DNA of 64,000 nucleotides, taken from contig BCIH01000002.1 of assembly GCA_002897115.2 (NCBI GenBank), positions 2,250,696-2,314,695 on the forward strand, written 5' to 3'. The stretch comes from Prototheca cutis (taxonomy: Eukaryota > Chlorophyta > Trebouxiophyceae > Chlorellales > Chlorellaceae). Both the position numbers and the translations under genes were made by a program. Below the pieces are notes generated by a model. That model saw only the letters and a list, made by a program, of their open reading frames with translations. It was not told the DNA's origin and did not search any database. Below, in pieces: positions 1 to 9,829 of the stretch (positions are counted from its first letter, which is position 1; each line of letters begins with the position of its first letter).

Positions 1-31
1 CCCCCCCCCCCCCCCCCCCAAAAAAAAAAAA
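1..31. repeat. poly-C/poly-A homopolymer tract at window edge
   Basis: Nineteen C followed by twelve A. The same C-run then A-run pattern recurs inside introns near 7.2 kb and 39.8 kb, so this edge probably lies in an intron of the minus-strand gene beginning just to the right. Confidence 0.9.
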
Positions 32-76
32 CCACCAATAACCCCAAACTACATGCAAATGCATAAACACGCATAC

Positions 77-2804
77 CAGCAGCGGCCGCGGCATCGGCAT
101 CCCGTCGGTCGAGCTCGGCCTCGAGATCCGCAGAGGCGGTGGCGCCACCAAACTTTGCGGAAACCGTCCGTTGCAGCAGCGCCGCAAGAGCGCCGTCCCG
201 CTCAAACAGTTCTCTCTTCTTCGCATCCAGCCGCAGCGACTGTGAGGGCTGTGTGTGTGGGCAGTTGGGGGGGGAGGGGGTTGGGGCGGCTGACTATGGG
301 TCATGCATGCCGGCCGTAGCAAAATGCCTCGCAGTCACCTGCCAGCCCGTTGCATCAGCAAACATACGCAGAAGACGGTGCCAACTACTTGATAGCCAGG
401 AATGAGGCGCCACGCGCCCAACATACACACCTGGCCTGGCGAGGGCGTGGGCTGAATGGCACTGTCACCGCCATCAGACTCGTTCTCAGGTTGGGACAGC
501 TCCTCCTCATCGTCCCCTTCTGCATCCTCCCCTTGGCCACCGTCCTCCATTTCTTCCTCATGCTCCTCTTCTTCAGACATGGCTGAGGTCGCTTCGGACC
601 CGGATCCAGATCCTGAGCCTGTAGACTCCGATCCTGTGCTGGTCCCCTCCGAACCAGAGCCAGATCCAGACTCAGAGCTGGATCCCGAATCAGAGCCGGA
701 CGCTGAGCTAGAATCAGAACCAGACTCGGATCCAGAGCTGGAAGAGCTGGACTCGGATCCAGAACTTGAGCTCGAGCCGGATCCGGATCCAGATCCAGAT
801 CCAGATCCAGATCCAGTCTCAGATGAGGCAGGCTGAGAGTCAGAAGACTTGCCAGGCTGAGAGTCAGAGGTCTTGGCGTGCTCTAGGCTGGACACCTCTG
901 CCTCCGCCCCCGTCACAGACTGGGTTGTCCCGAAGGCCGGTCCGGGCGTGCCGGGAGCTTCCTCGTCGCCGAGCGTCGTCGGCAGGCTCGGTGAAGCCTG
1001 CAGTGTTATCGGGGCTTCATAGGAAGGTGCATCGGTTACGCAATACGCGCTCACGTGGTATTTATTGCTCTGCAAGTCCGATGCCCAACAGCCCTTGCTC
1101 CAGCATGCATGCTGTCGGTCCAGACAACCCCCAAATCTTCCTCGTCGACAATTGTTGCCTCCCAACTNCCCNCCCTTGCACCGCCTCACCTCGCTCATGC
1201 TGTCTTCAGGCCCCAGGCTCGGGAGCGGCGATCCTTCCAGAGCCCTGGGTGACACTGGCGGGCTCGGCAGAGGCTGCGCCGGCGGCATCGCAGGCTCTGG
1301 CTGCGCGGGGATTACTGTGCTGTCGGCAGCGGTGTCCGAAGCATTCGTGGCGAGCTGGGTTCCCGTCGCCGCCTCATCGGCTGCCGCCGGGGCTTCCTTT
1401 CTGGACTTGCCCCGCTTCTTCGCTGGCGTCCCGGTCTGAGGGGACCTCGGCACGGGGTTCACCGTCGCAGCAGCAACTTCCGTCCCAGCCATCGGCTCCT
1501 GGACGAGGGTGCCCTGATCACGTTTGATCTGCGGCGTGGCACCACCCAGCCTGTCCTCATACACGGGCAGATGACTGTCGTCCACGGCATGCACGGGCTC
1601 CCTGGCCCCAGGTTTCGTCGGCGTCGCCTTGGGCGTTGCATGCTCCGGCCCCACTGCCGGCGCTGCCTCCTTGGCAAGGCTGAGATCCAGCTGGCGCCTG
1701 GCACCCCGTCGCGGCGGCAAAGTCAGTGGACTCTGTGCAGGGCTCGGCGCTGCAGGGCTCGGCACCGGGCTGTCGAAGGGCGGACCACCCGCATTCTCAA
1801 CCATGTCCTGCTCCTCCCTGTCGGCTCCTTGAGAGTTTCCCGACTGGGCGGGCCCGCTCTCGCTGCCATCACTCACGCCCGAGCCATCCTTCTTCGCCTG
1901 GACCCTCCTTCGACGCTTTTTCTTCTGGCTACCACGGACCATGCCATCCACCTGCTGCTGGGTCCCCGGGGTCACACCCATGCCAACCTCCGCGCCACAA
2001 CCTGCGCCCCCTGCTGCAGCCGGGCTGGGGAGCGCCAGAGGTGCCGCGCCCATTGCCAGGGACCCAGTGCCAGAGGTGCCGCCGCCATTGCCGGCCCCAG
2101 TGCTCGCAACGGCAGCCTGTTGTCCCAACCGAGATTTTTTCCGCGGCGGTGCAGTCGCCGGAAGCTGGGCGGCCGCTGGACCATTCTGGCCGACAGGCGT
2201 CGGCAAGTTTCCTGCCGGCTCCGATTGCCGCCGTCGCTTCTTGGCCTTGGCCGCCGTTCCGCCGGCAGCGATGCACTTTGCACAGATGTAGCTGGGGTCC
2301 TGCAGCAGCACGTCTGCAGGTGACGATGGCAAGGGAAACAGAAGGTCGTCTTCATTCCTACTGAATCAGTCTATGAGGCAAAGAGACCACCAAACCCAAC
2401 TGCCCCTGGCCTGCACGCCAGTGGGTCCGGGACTGGCCATCGCGCCGACATTGGCCTTACACTGGGCTCAACACAGGATAGGTGTGCCCCAGACAGAACT
2501 CAACACAAGTGCAAGAAATCAATCTTACGAATGCCCCATGCCAATCACCAACCACCCTGCTGCCCCCCAGGAACCAGCCAACAAACCTTGAAGGTAGTAG
2601 ACATCTGGCACCACATACTCCCAGCTCGCCGCTGAAGACGACCCTCCCTGCGCCTCATCCGTCACCGAGATGCTCTGAACCGCGATGGTTCCGTGTTCCG
2701 GGTGTACCAGCTCGTGCACCGTGGCAATATCATCTGCGACGGTCGGGTGAAGGTCCAATCCCCTCAGCACCCAGCTCGCACACACGAGACATTCCGCCCA
2801 AACG
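77..2804 (-). CDS. Ser/Gly- and acid-rich protein of unknown function, 3' part outside window
   Basis: Three minus-strand exons join in phase: 2804-2587, 2313-431 and 239-77, the last ending at a GTATGC donor, so the gene continues left of the window. Earlier 5' exons are likely because no start codon is visible. The middle exon carries a CxxC pair (motif YICAKC) straight after the junction, then a basic stretch (KAKKRRR and KKKRRRR, likely nuclear signals), a long disordered Pro/Ala region, a Gly-Ser repeat and a Glu/Asp-rich run. The last exon is helical and charged (KKRELFERDG). This composition suggests a nuclear protein; I do not recognise the family. Two undetermined bases lie in the middle exon, so its frame there depends on them. 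Confidence 0.5.
1168..1172. other. undetermined bases in assembly
   Basis: Two N characters five bases apart inside the coding exon of the first minus-strand gene; the local peptide is unreliable. Confidence 0.95.
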
Positions 2805-3642
2805 CTGCGCCAAGCGCACCTTTCAAGTTTGCCACAGTGCTGTTACTACATGCTATAACAAGAATCTTTGTATCAAGCGTGGTTCGAACAAAGATGCGGC
2901 GCAGGGCGGCCGCACCCGCCGCCCTCCCCATTCCTGCCCGAAACCCAAATCCCGCAGGCTCCGCCAGGAGGGTCTCCAGAGCCCCGCCGGATGGAAGCTC
3001 AATATTCCGTGATGCAATTCGTCTATCCCTGGGCGAGAGGTCGGGAATTGGGGTGATTGGGGTGGGCCAATGTGTCCCATGCATGGTATCGGATGCGAGT
3101 TCTCTCCTCTCGCGCCCGCCGGCGGCTGGGCTACGGCCAATGGGCCAGCCGGCCACTGCTCAAGGCACCACGCCCACATTCCCAAGTCTCACATTATCTC
3201 CTCCCTCTCTTACACCATACACCAATCACCTACTATGAATCATCATCGTCATTACAATATCACTCAATCAGAAAGAAAGAAAGAAAGAAAGAAATGTATA
3301 AGAGCACGCATGCACGACACAGTATTGCCGGCATGCCAATCGCAAAGGGGAGCTACGTCACGTCAGCGCACCGTGTTTCAGCGCAATCAAACTGATTTTG
3401 CAGGGGGTGGGCACGAAAGCCATCAAGTCCAAACTGAACAAGCATCAAAGAGCTCCACACTGCATCGCAGCAGGGGAAGGGCACAGCCAGGGCCCGCAGA
3501 AATAAAAGAGTATACCAGCAGACCATTGAGTGCGGCTTCTCCAGTGCAGGCAGGCAAGTCGCTCAAGATCCAGGAACAGCATGCGGCGGGTACAACCCCA
3601 AAGATCGTTGCTACCACATTTGGCAGACAAATATACGTTGCC
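2805..3642. other. intergenic/5' region with GAAA microsatellite
   Basis: I see no convincing gene here. It may hold 5' exons of the gene to its left and the 3' UTR of the gene to its right. A (GAAA)n microsatellite of about 24 bases lies at 3271-3294. Confidence 0.5.
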
Positions 3643-4694
3643 TCAGAGACCCAGCGACGCCCAACCGCCACGCCACACGGCACCGCCGAGCACCGCCTCC
3701 TTGCCGTGACGGTACGAGGTCACTGCTGCCTGCTCCCCAACCTTTGCTGCAATGGCCTTATGCAACATCGCCAGGAAGCTGGGCTTGCCGCTGGTGGTAG
3801 AGCGCAGACTGCTTTCCATGCTGCGTGGCGCCATCGGCAGCTGGCTTGCAGGTGTGGCTTGCGGAGCCTCCGCCACGGCTGGGACTGCGACATCAACAGC
3901 CGCCATGGGCGAGTCTGGCAGCGAGGGGAACGCCGTCTCACTCAGATCCAGGACGCTGTCCGCCTGGCACTTGGTAACGACAGGCTTGGGAGTCTGGGGC
4001 GGGGAAGGCTGGCGCCCCGTGATGCCCCGCACGAGGGCATCAGCGTAGGAAATCTGCAAGGGTCGGGCAGATGATGTTACCAGGACAGAAAGTCGAGATG
4101 TGGAAGTGAAGTGAGGCATCCATACCGTCGATGCGGCGCTGTGTTCCACATCGAGCAGCCACTGATGCGTCAACGCAGCAGCACAACCGCTTTTTACGGA
4201 AAGGTACCGTGGGTGGCTGCGGGGTTGCAGATGGAACAGAAGTCGCCGCCTGAGAGATCTGCTGCTGGGCAGCCTTCGTAGATGCCCTGCCCCGGCCCTT
4301 GCCACGCCTCTGCATTTGTAGGTCGTGAATCACGACAACAGTCAGACGAGGTGTGCATCGCCATAATCACGCAGTTGGCATCGTGACCCGACGGCGCTCC
4401 CCACCTGATTCCAGAGCAGCATGCAAACCAACTGACCTTGCTCGTCCCGCCATCGTCCTGGCGGGCCTTGTCTGGGTTGGGTACGACTGACAGCATTGGC
4501 TCCATCACAGCCTGCTGCATCCTGCCCAAACCAGGGGTAGTGACAGGTCCGCCCGGCTGGGCAGCGGTCGGAACCTCGGGCGGCAGCTGCGTCTGGGTGC
4601 ACTGGACTGACACGGAGCCTGCGTCAGTGGCAGGACGGGAGTCCGCCCTCCTTCTAGCATTGTCCCGACGCTTCTGAGTTCCGCGTTTGGGCAT
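3643..4694 (-). CDS. small basic protein of unknown function, 256 aa
   Basis: Exons 4694-4437, 4309-4208 and 4053-3643 all join in phase 0 with GTCAGT and GTACCT donors and TGCAG/TTGCAG acceptors. The start MPKRGTQKRR is the first ATG of the open frame and follows a stop-rich stretch. The N-terminal 25 residues are strongly basic; the middle is Gln/Pro/Ala-rich; the C-terminal exon has a motif ISYADALVRG and a short acidic patch (SETAFPSLPDSP) before a Lys/His-rich end. No catalytic motif is visible and I do not recognise the family. The basic N-terminus suggests nucleic-acid binding or nuclear location, an inference only. Confidence 0.55.
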
Positions 4695-5251
4695 TGTTAG
4701 ATCTGCACTCGGCTTGTTGGGCAGGGGGAAGCAAACGAATGCTCGAGCGGGGCTCGCATACGGAACCCAGGTTGAACAAACATCGAACTTCGCACGTCCA
4801 CCTCCCGATCTGCAATACACAGACTCCGCACTGGACACAAAAGAAACCAGCCAAATAGCAAGTCGTGCTTACCGATGAGTGGGGTTCGAAAGGCTTGGCG
4901 TAGTAAGCGGATCGAGGAGCTGAGAACTCGACGGCGCGAATGAACGTCGCAAATGCTCTGAAGACAGTACACTCCCGCCTGAAAGACTTTTAACGACGCA
5001 CAGAAGATAATTATTGCGTTAGAATGTCCTTGAGTGATCAAGATCTGGAGTTTCATGTCCGACCTTTCTCAACGGTCAGCTGCAAAAGACACAACAAGAA
5101 AGCGAGAAAATCATAAGAGATCGCCTTGCAGCGGCTGAATCAGGCACCGGTGCACGCATCTCTTACCTCTGACAGGTCACCTATACTCGTATGTGTTCGA
5201 TATGGTGGCGCGGACCAGGTCCTGGCACGGGGATGTGTGAGCTGTCGGTGC
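4695..5251. other. intergenic region, no gene seen
   Basis: Upstream region of the minus-strand gene ending at 4694 and downstream of the next minus-strand gene. Open frames here are short and show no family signature. Likely promoter plus 3' UTR. Confidence 0.5.
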
Positions 5252-5878
5252 TCACGGCTTGATCGAGACGTATGCCGCACGTAAATCTGCTTCAGAAGGA
5301 AAATGCTTGAGCAGAGCCCCATGAAGAAGTCCTAAGAAGCTTCTCGTCTGTTTCATGGGTCGTGGTGAGCCGGTGCTAAGGGTGCAGGAGGTGCTGTGGC
5401 CATCCTGGACGCTCGCCAAACCCTGCGCGTCATCCTCGGTGGGCCGGGGCCCGTCCGCTCTCACGTAGACGGCGTGTCTGGGAAAGACTGTGCTCTGAAT
5501 CTTGTATTTTCCGGGCCTCATTAGATTCCTGCAAGTTTAATTTATTGTTAGAGCGCATCGACAGGATGATGTGCTGATGAACCGCGGCGCCCTAGGGTCC
5601 CGTGTGATGGACAGCTGTTCAAAGACGGCCCTGCGTCAACAACGGGCATGACCCTCGCACCATCTGCATTGTCGGCCTGGTGATATCAATGGCGTGGTCT
5701 CATCGTAATCGCTCGCTTTGCCAGTCACTCGAAAAGATTGGGGAGGTCCACTGGAAACCTCAATGACGACCCCGCTGCTGCCACGGAGGAACACCCGCTT
5801 CGGACCAAACTCCGTTAAGCCGAAGACAACACGTGCGCCTTCCTCTGCCTCCATGGAGCACGGAGTAGATACATCCAT
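5252..5878 (-). CDS. hypothetical protein, two exons, 164 aa
   Basis: Exon 1 (5878-5661) starts with ATG (MDVSTPCSMEAEE) and ends at a GTGCGA donor in phase 2. Exon 2 (5528-5252) follows a good acceptor (AACTTGCAG) and completes the codon in frame, ending at a stop after AAYVSIKP. The first half has alternating hydrophobic residues typical of beta strands (RVVFGLTEFGPKRVFLRG); the second half ends in an amphipathic helix (FLGLLHGALLKHFPSEADL). No known domain is recognised. Phase agreement across the intron is the main support; a spurious join cannot be excluded. Confidence 0.45.
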
Positions 5879-6684
5879 TCTAACGAGGGCGCTTGATCAT
5901 GCTGCGGCATAGTTCTGGCTAGGCCTCCCGACGCACGGTCTGATGGGAGCCAATCGGTGCGAGATGTTTGACTGGCGACCGGGTCGTGGTCCACCCATCC
6001 TTGAAGCAGAATGGGCGCCGAGGCTGCCATATGGTCATCGGTGCCGAGGGCAATACTCACATTAGTACGCATCTTGTAATTATTTGCATATTCATACTAA
6101 GATTGCGGACAGGAGCTGAAGAACAGGCATGCCCCTGCAAATCGCGCGGCCATGCTTGACTGCACTTTGCCCCTCCCAGAAACGTGCTTCGGTGATGACC
6201 ACATGCACTGATCAATATCGAGAGTTTCCTATGAAAGCCGCTTAACGCCATGCACTTTGGTGCCATTGAGTTGGTAGGTACATGCGCGATCTGGAAGCCC
6301 GCGTCCGGTCGTCCCCGTCTGATGGCCGACCTGGGCCAAGTGCCGCAGTTGTTTACTCTTTGATAGAGGCTTCCTCGCCGCGTTGAGAGCCACTGAAACC
6401 CCATAATTTCACGCGGAGATGTGCATTCAATATTCAATAATACATCATCATGTTGTTGGACACGCGATGGCAAGCGGATCCATGGTCACTGTGTTCTTGG
6501 GGGCCCGCGGGGTGTGCCAGCTAGCCAGCTGGAGCACGGTGCTGGGCGCGAGGCACGTTTTGGGATCACACCCCCCTAGTTCTCATCACGCGGTGCTATG
6601 CCAGCGCGACAAAGCTGCTACCCAGCAAAACCCGAAGTCATTGCAGTCACACATTTACCATACTTTTAGAACATAATAAGCATC
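5879..6684. other. divergent intergenic region
   Basis: Lies between the 5' ends of a minus-strand and a plus-strand gene and should hold both promoters. Somewhat richer in A/T than the coding DNA near 6080-6110 and 6410-6450. No gene or RNA motif seen. Confidence 0.5.
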
Positions 6685-7097
6685 ATGGCAGGTATGGCGG
6701 TTGCATGGGGTACCGGCGATGCCCTAGCCCGCTAACCGTCCCGGGAAGCAGTGCTGACCGGAGGTGGCCCCGCTGGCCCAGAGGGCCCTGGCCCCTTGTG
6801 AGTGCTGTTGCTAATGAGCAATGCGCGTGTCCCGATACTGCAGGAGTCGTATCTCGCCCCGCGAGCCTGAACCGCCCGACCATAACCGGGCGCTTCACTG
6901 CCGCCCCACGTGTCGCCAGGGCCGCTGTCCCCGCCCGGCAGCGCTGCGTCGTGGCCCGCGCCTCCCACGGCCACAAGCATAAGGTCAAGAAGGTGGTGCT
7001 GGCCTACTCTGGCGGTCTGGACACCTCCGTCATCCTCAAGTGGCTGCAGGAGACCTATGACTGCGAGGTCGTCACCTTCACCGCTGACCTCGGCCAG
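6685..7097 (+). CDS. argininosuccinate synthase, N-terminal exons only
   Basis: Argininosuccinate synthase joins citrulline and aspartate with ATP in arginine synthesis. Exon 1 (6685-6691) encodes only MA plus one base; exon 2 (6844-7097) completes a Gly codon and reads through a 45-residue Arg/Ala-rich, acid-free leader typical of a plastid or mitochondrial transit peptide, then [20 protein letters not shown], the ATP-binding N-terminus of the family (SGGLDTS is diagnostic). It stops at the usual family point TADLGQ with a GTGCGC donor in phase 0. The remaining roughly 350 residues, with the citrulline/aspartate site, are absent from the window; the next exon belongs to a KH protein. So this is a gene truncated by rearrangement or by a mis-join in assembly. 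Confidence 0.85.
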
Positions 7098-7209
7098 GTG
7101 CGCTGCTGTTGTGGGTTCTGGCTGTGCGGTGGGATTGCTTGCTGCCCATCTGCACCCTGGACAATATCCCAGCACATATTTATACACCACCCAACACCCC
7201 CCATGTCAA

Positions 7210-7210
<1 letters not shown>

Positions 7211-7240
<30 letters not shown>

Positions 7241-7264
7241 GAAGAAAAAAAAGAAAAAGAAAAT
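7211..7264. repeat. intronic poly-C then poly-A/purine tract
   Basis: Twenty-one C, nine A, then an A/G run. It lies in the intron separating the argininosuccinate synthase exons from the KH exons and is the likeliest breakpoint or mis-join site. Confidence 0.9.
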
Positions 7265-7300
7265 TACAACCACCTCCCCAAACCCCCGTGTGATGTGCAG

Positions 7301-9145
7301 GGTGGCACCAACATCAATGACTGCCAGATGAAGACATTTGCCCGAATCCAACTGTCCAAGAGCCAGGAATACTTCCCTGGGACCCAGGAGCGCACGCTGC
7401 TGATCTCGGGGCGGCTGAAGAATGTGGTTGCGGCGCTGTCCATGCTGTTGGACAAGCTGGTCCGTGAGAATGTGGCGCCTCTGAGCCCCCGCACCCGGTC
7501 GGGCGCGCGGCCTCCATCCCCGGAGCCCCGGCTCCAGCTCAAGGTCCTGGTGCCCCAGGCCCTCTGCGGCATCATCATCGGCAAGATGGGCTCGACCATC
7601 CGCGGCTTTGCAGCTGACACCGGCACCAATATCAGGTGGGGTTGTCTGGCTTTTTAGGTGTGGTGGAGATGCTCCTTTTCCACTGGAGTCGGAACTGTGG
7701 TGGGCGGGGCCGGTGGATGTACGGCGTGCAGCTTGAGATTTTGGTGATGAGACCCATGCACATGCAATAACATGGACGCTCACACCACCAAGCTATGCAG
7801 GGTGGTGCAGGATGATCAGCTGGCGGTGCCGCTGGCCAACAGGATTGTGACGGTGGCAGGCCATGTGCCCGGCATCCTCCGTGCCATTGCATTGCTGGTG
7901 CTCAAGCAGAGCGAGGACACGACCTATTCCATGTTTTCAGACCTGTCCTCCACCTATGCAACCTCGCCGGCTTCTGTGCTGCCTGGCATGCCATACATGG
8001 CTGGGTATGGCGTCGGGTTTGCTGGCCCGGGCTATGCGGCCACCATGCCCCCGCACCGTCTGGGCGGCTGGGCGGGCAGCGCTGCTGCTGCTGGCATAGG
8101 CCCCACATTGGCGTATGCGCACCCACACCAGGTCATCTCGCCGGCCGAAAGCGTGACCAGTGCTGCTGGAGCCGACAGCGCTGTGTCGGGCCCTGGATCA
8201 ACAATGCGGACTCCAGAGGGCAGCAGCGTGTCCTTTGGCACTGCTGCTGCCCCTCCCGCCGCCACCACCAGTGGGCCTTCCTCCGGGAGCATTCCGGGCC
8301 CTGGCAAGGGCAGCGCGACCCCCAACAGCGGCCACCCTGCCATGCAGCCTGGGGCCGCGCCGCGTACACAGCTGCAGGTGCTGGTGCACCGGGATCAAGC
8401 GGCGATGCTGAGCGACGGCGGGTACGCGCTGGCCAATCACCTGGGTCGAATCTCTGGCGCTCGGCTGCGGCTGGAGCCGGGGCCGCAGCAGCTCCCCGGG
8501 CTTGGCCCCAAGGGCCGTCTGCTGACGCTCTCCGGTCCGCAGCATGCCGTGCACCACGTGCTGGCCCTCCTGACCACACACGTGGGACAGCTGTTGCCCG
8601 TGGGGCCGGCCGGCGGCTGGGTACCAAGTGCTCCAGCTCCCCCTCTTGCGGGAGTGGGTGGCGGTGCAACTGCTGCTCCTACAGGGACCACAGCCCCGTA
8701 CTCCACGACCCCTCAGCCGACCTACTACTACAACTCCCAGCCGCTGGCGCCGCAGCACCAGCCCTACATGCCCATTGCCACGACCATTGCGGGGTGCACA
8801 TACTACAGCCTCCCGCCGACACCTGGTGCCGGGCCCGCCTACGCTCACCAGCCCTGGCAGCAGCACCGGCCCCGCATGGGGTCGTCGTCCGACGCCGGGT
8901 CAGACAACACGCCGTCGGTGGCAGCTGCTGCCGCACGGTCGTCGCCGATGGATCCAGCAGCGCCGGCTGCCCCGGCGGGTGACGAATGCACGGACGCCGC
9001 AGCCACCGGCAGCGGGTCGCAGGTAGCGACGCCCTGCAGTGGGGCCTCCTCGACCGTGGGTGTCGACGATGAGGCTGAGCCGGGGCACGGGGCGCCGCAG
9101 CACGTGGGGCCCCCAGGGCCCCAGGCCATCGCTGCGGCCACCTGA
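7301..9145 (+). CDS. KH-domain RNA-binding protein (Nova/PCBP-like), 5' end missing
   Basis: KH proteins of this type bind single-stranded, often C- or U-rich RNA in splicing or translation control. Exons 7301-7635 and 7801-9145 join in phase 2. The first exon opens in the middle of KH1, right at its GxxG loop (GGTNINDC, then [18 protein letters not shown]), so the first strand and helix are missing. KH2 is complete across the intron ([16 protein letters not shown], GxxG = GKMG, then TGTNIRVVQ). A third KH-like region near codons 345-425 ([17 protein letters not shown]) lacks a clean GxxG. The rest is Gly/Pro/Ala/Ser-rich. The exon is in phase with the upstream argininosuccinate synthase exon, so a gene finder would wrongly fuse them. 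Product identity is firm; the 5' end is not here. Confidence 0.85.
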
Positions 9146-9829
9146 GCAGACCCTGCGTTGGGTGGTGCGTCTGTTATTTGAGCAGCCAAGTGAGGAGAGG
9201 GATGGATGGATTCCTGCAAGCCTGACCAGCCGGCAAGCAATTTGTGGATCACAACCAAGTCGCTGGCGACTGACGCTGCTGCCGGCTACACGCACGCGCC
9301 TTTTCCGCCCGCTCCTGGAGAGATTCCCAACCAAATGCGCCGGCCTTTGGCCCTCCAACTTCCAGCGACGGACGCTGCCCCGACCAACTGGCACCTGTAC
9401 CAAACCTCGTGGGGGTTGCCTTCCCCGCTGTCTATCGCTTTTGCTTGCCGTCGCGCCGCCTGCGCGGCGGAGCCGTCCTGTCCCAATTTTTGCTGTGCTT
9501 GCACTTTGAACTGCTGTGGGGTCGGGTCATGAAATGAAATGAAATGAGAGCCGCGCGCTCCGCCCAGCCTGGGCCCCCAGGTGCATGCCCGTGTGTGGAA
9601 AAAACCTGCCTCCAACGCAGCAACAGGGTGCGCACAGAACTCGGGAAATGTCATGCCTGTGCGTTCAAACCTTGCATCTACTGGGAAAGTGCTGGAAGCT
9701 TTTCACGTTTTTGGTTCCAATTCACGTGTCAGAGAATGGAACAGGCAAGCAGGCGGTAGAGGAGTCGGGGAGCATGTGGCAGTGACAAGGCCGAATTGAA
9801 CCGCTCCTCTCCCCTTCCATGTCAATCAG
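9146..9829. other. convergent 3' flanks
   Basis: Between the stop of the plus-strand KH gene and the stop of the minus-strand phosphatase. Should hold both 3' UTRs. A short (GAAAT)n repeat lies near 9533-9547. No gene seen. Confidence 0.6.

Noticed and set aside
335..840. Plus-strand frames rich in Pro-Asp-Pro repeats
   Set aside because: They are the reverse of the Gly-Ser and Glu-rich coding repeat of the minus-strand gene.
7772..7800. Start of the KH gene at the ATG near 7772
   Set aside because: It lies in an intron; the real exon begins at 7801 and continues KH2 from the preceding exon.
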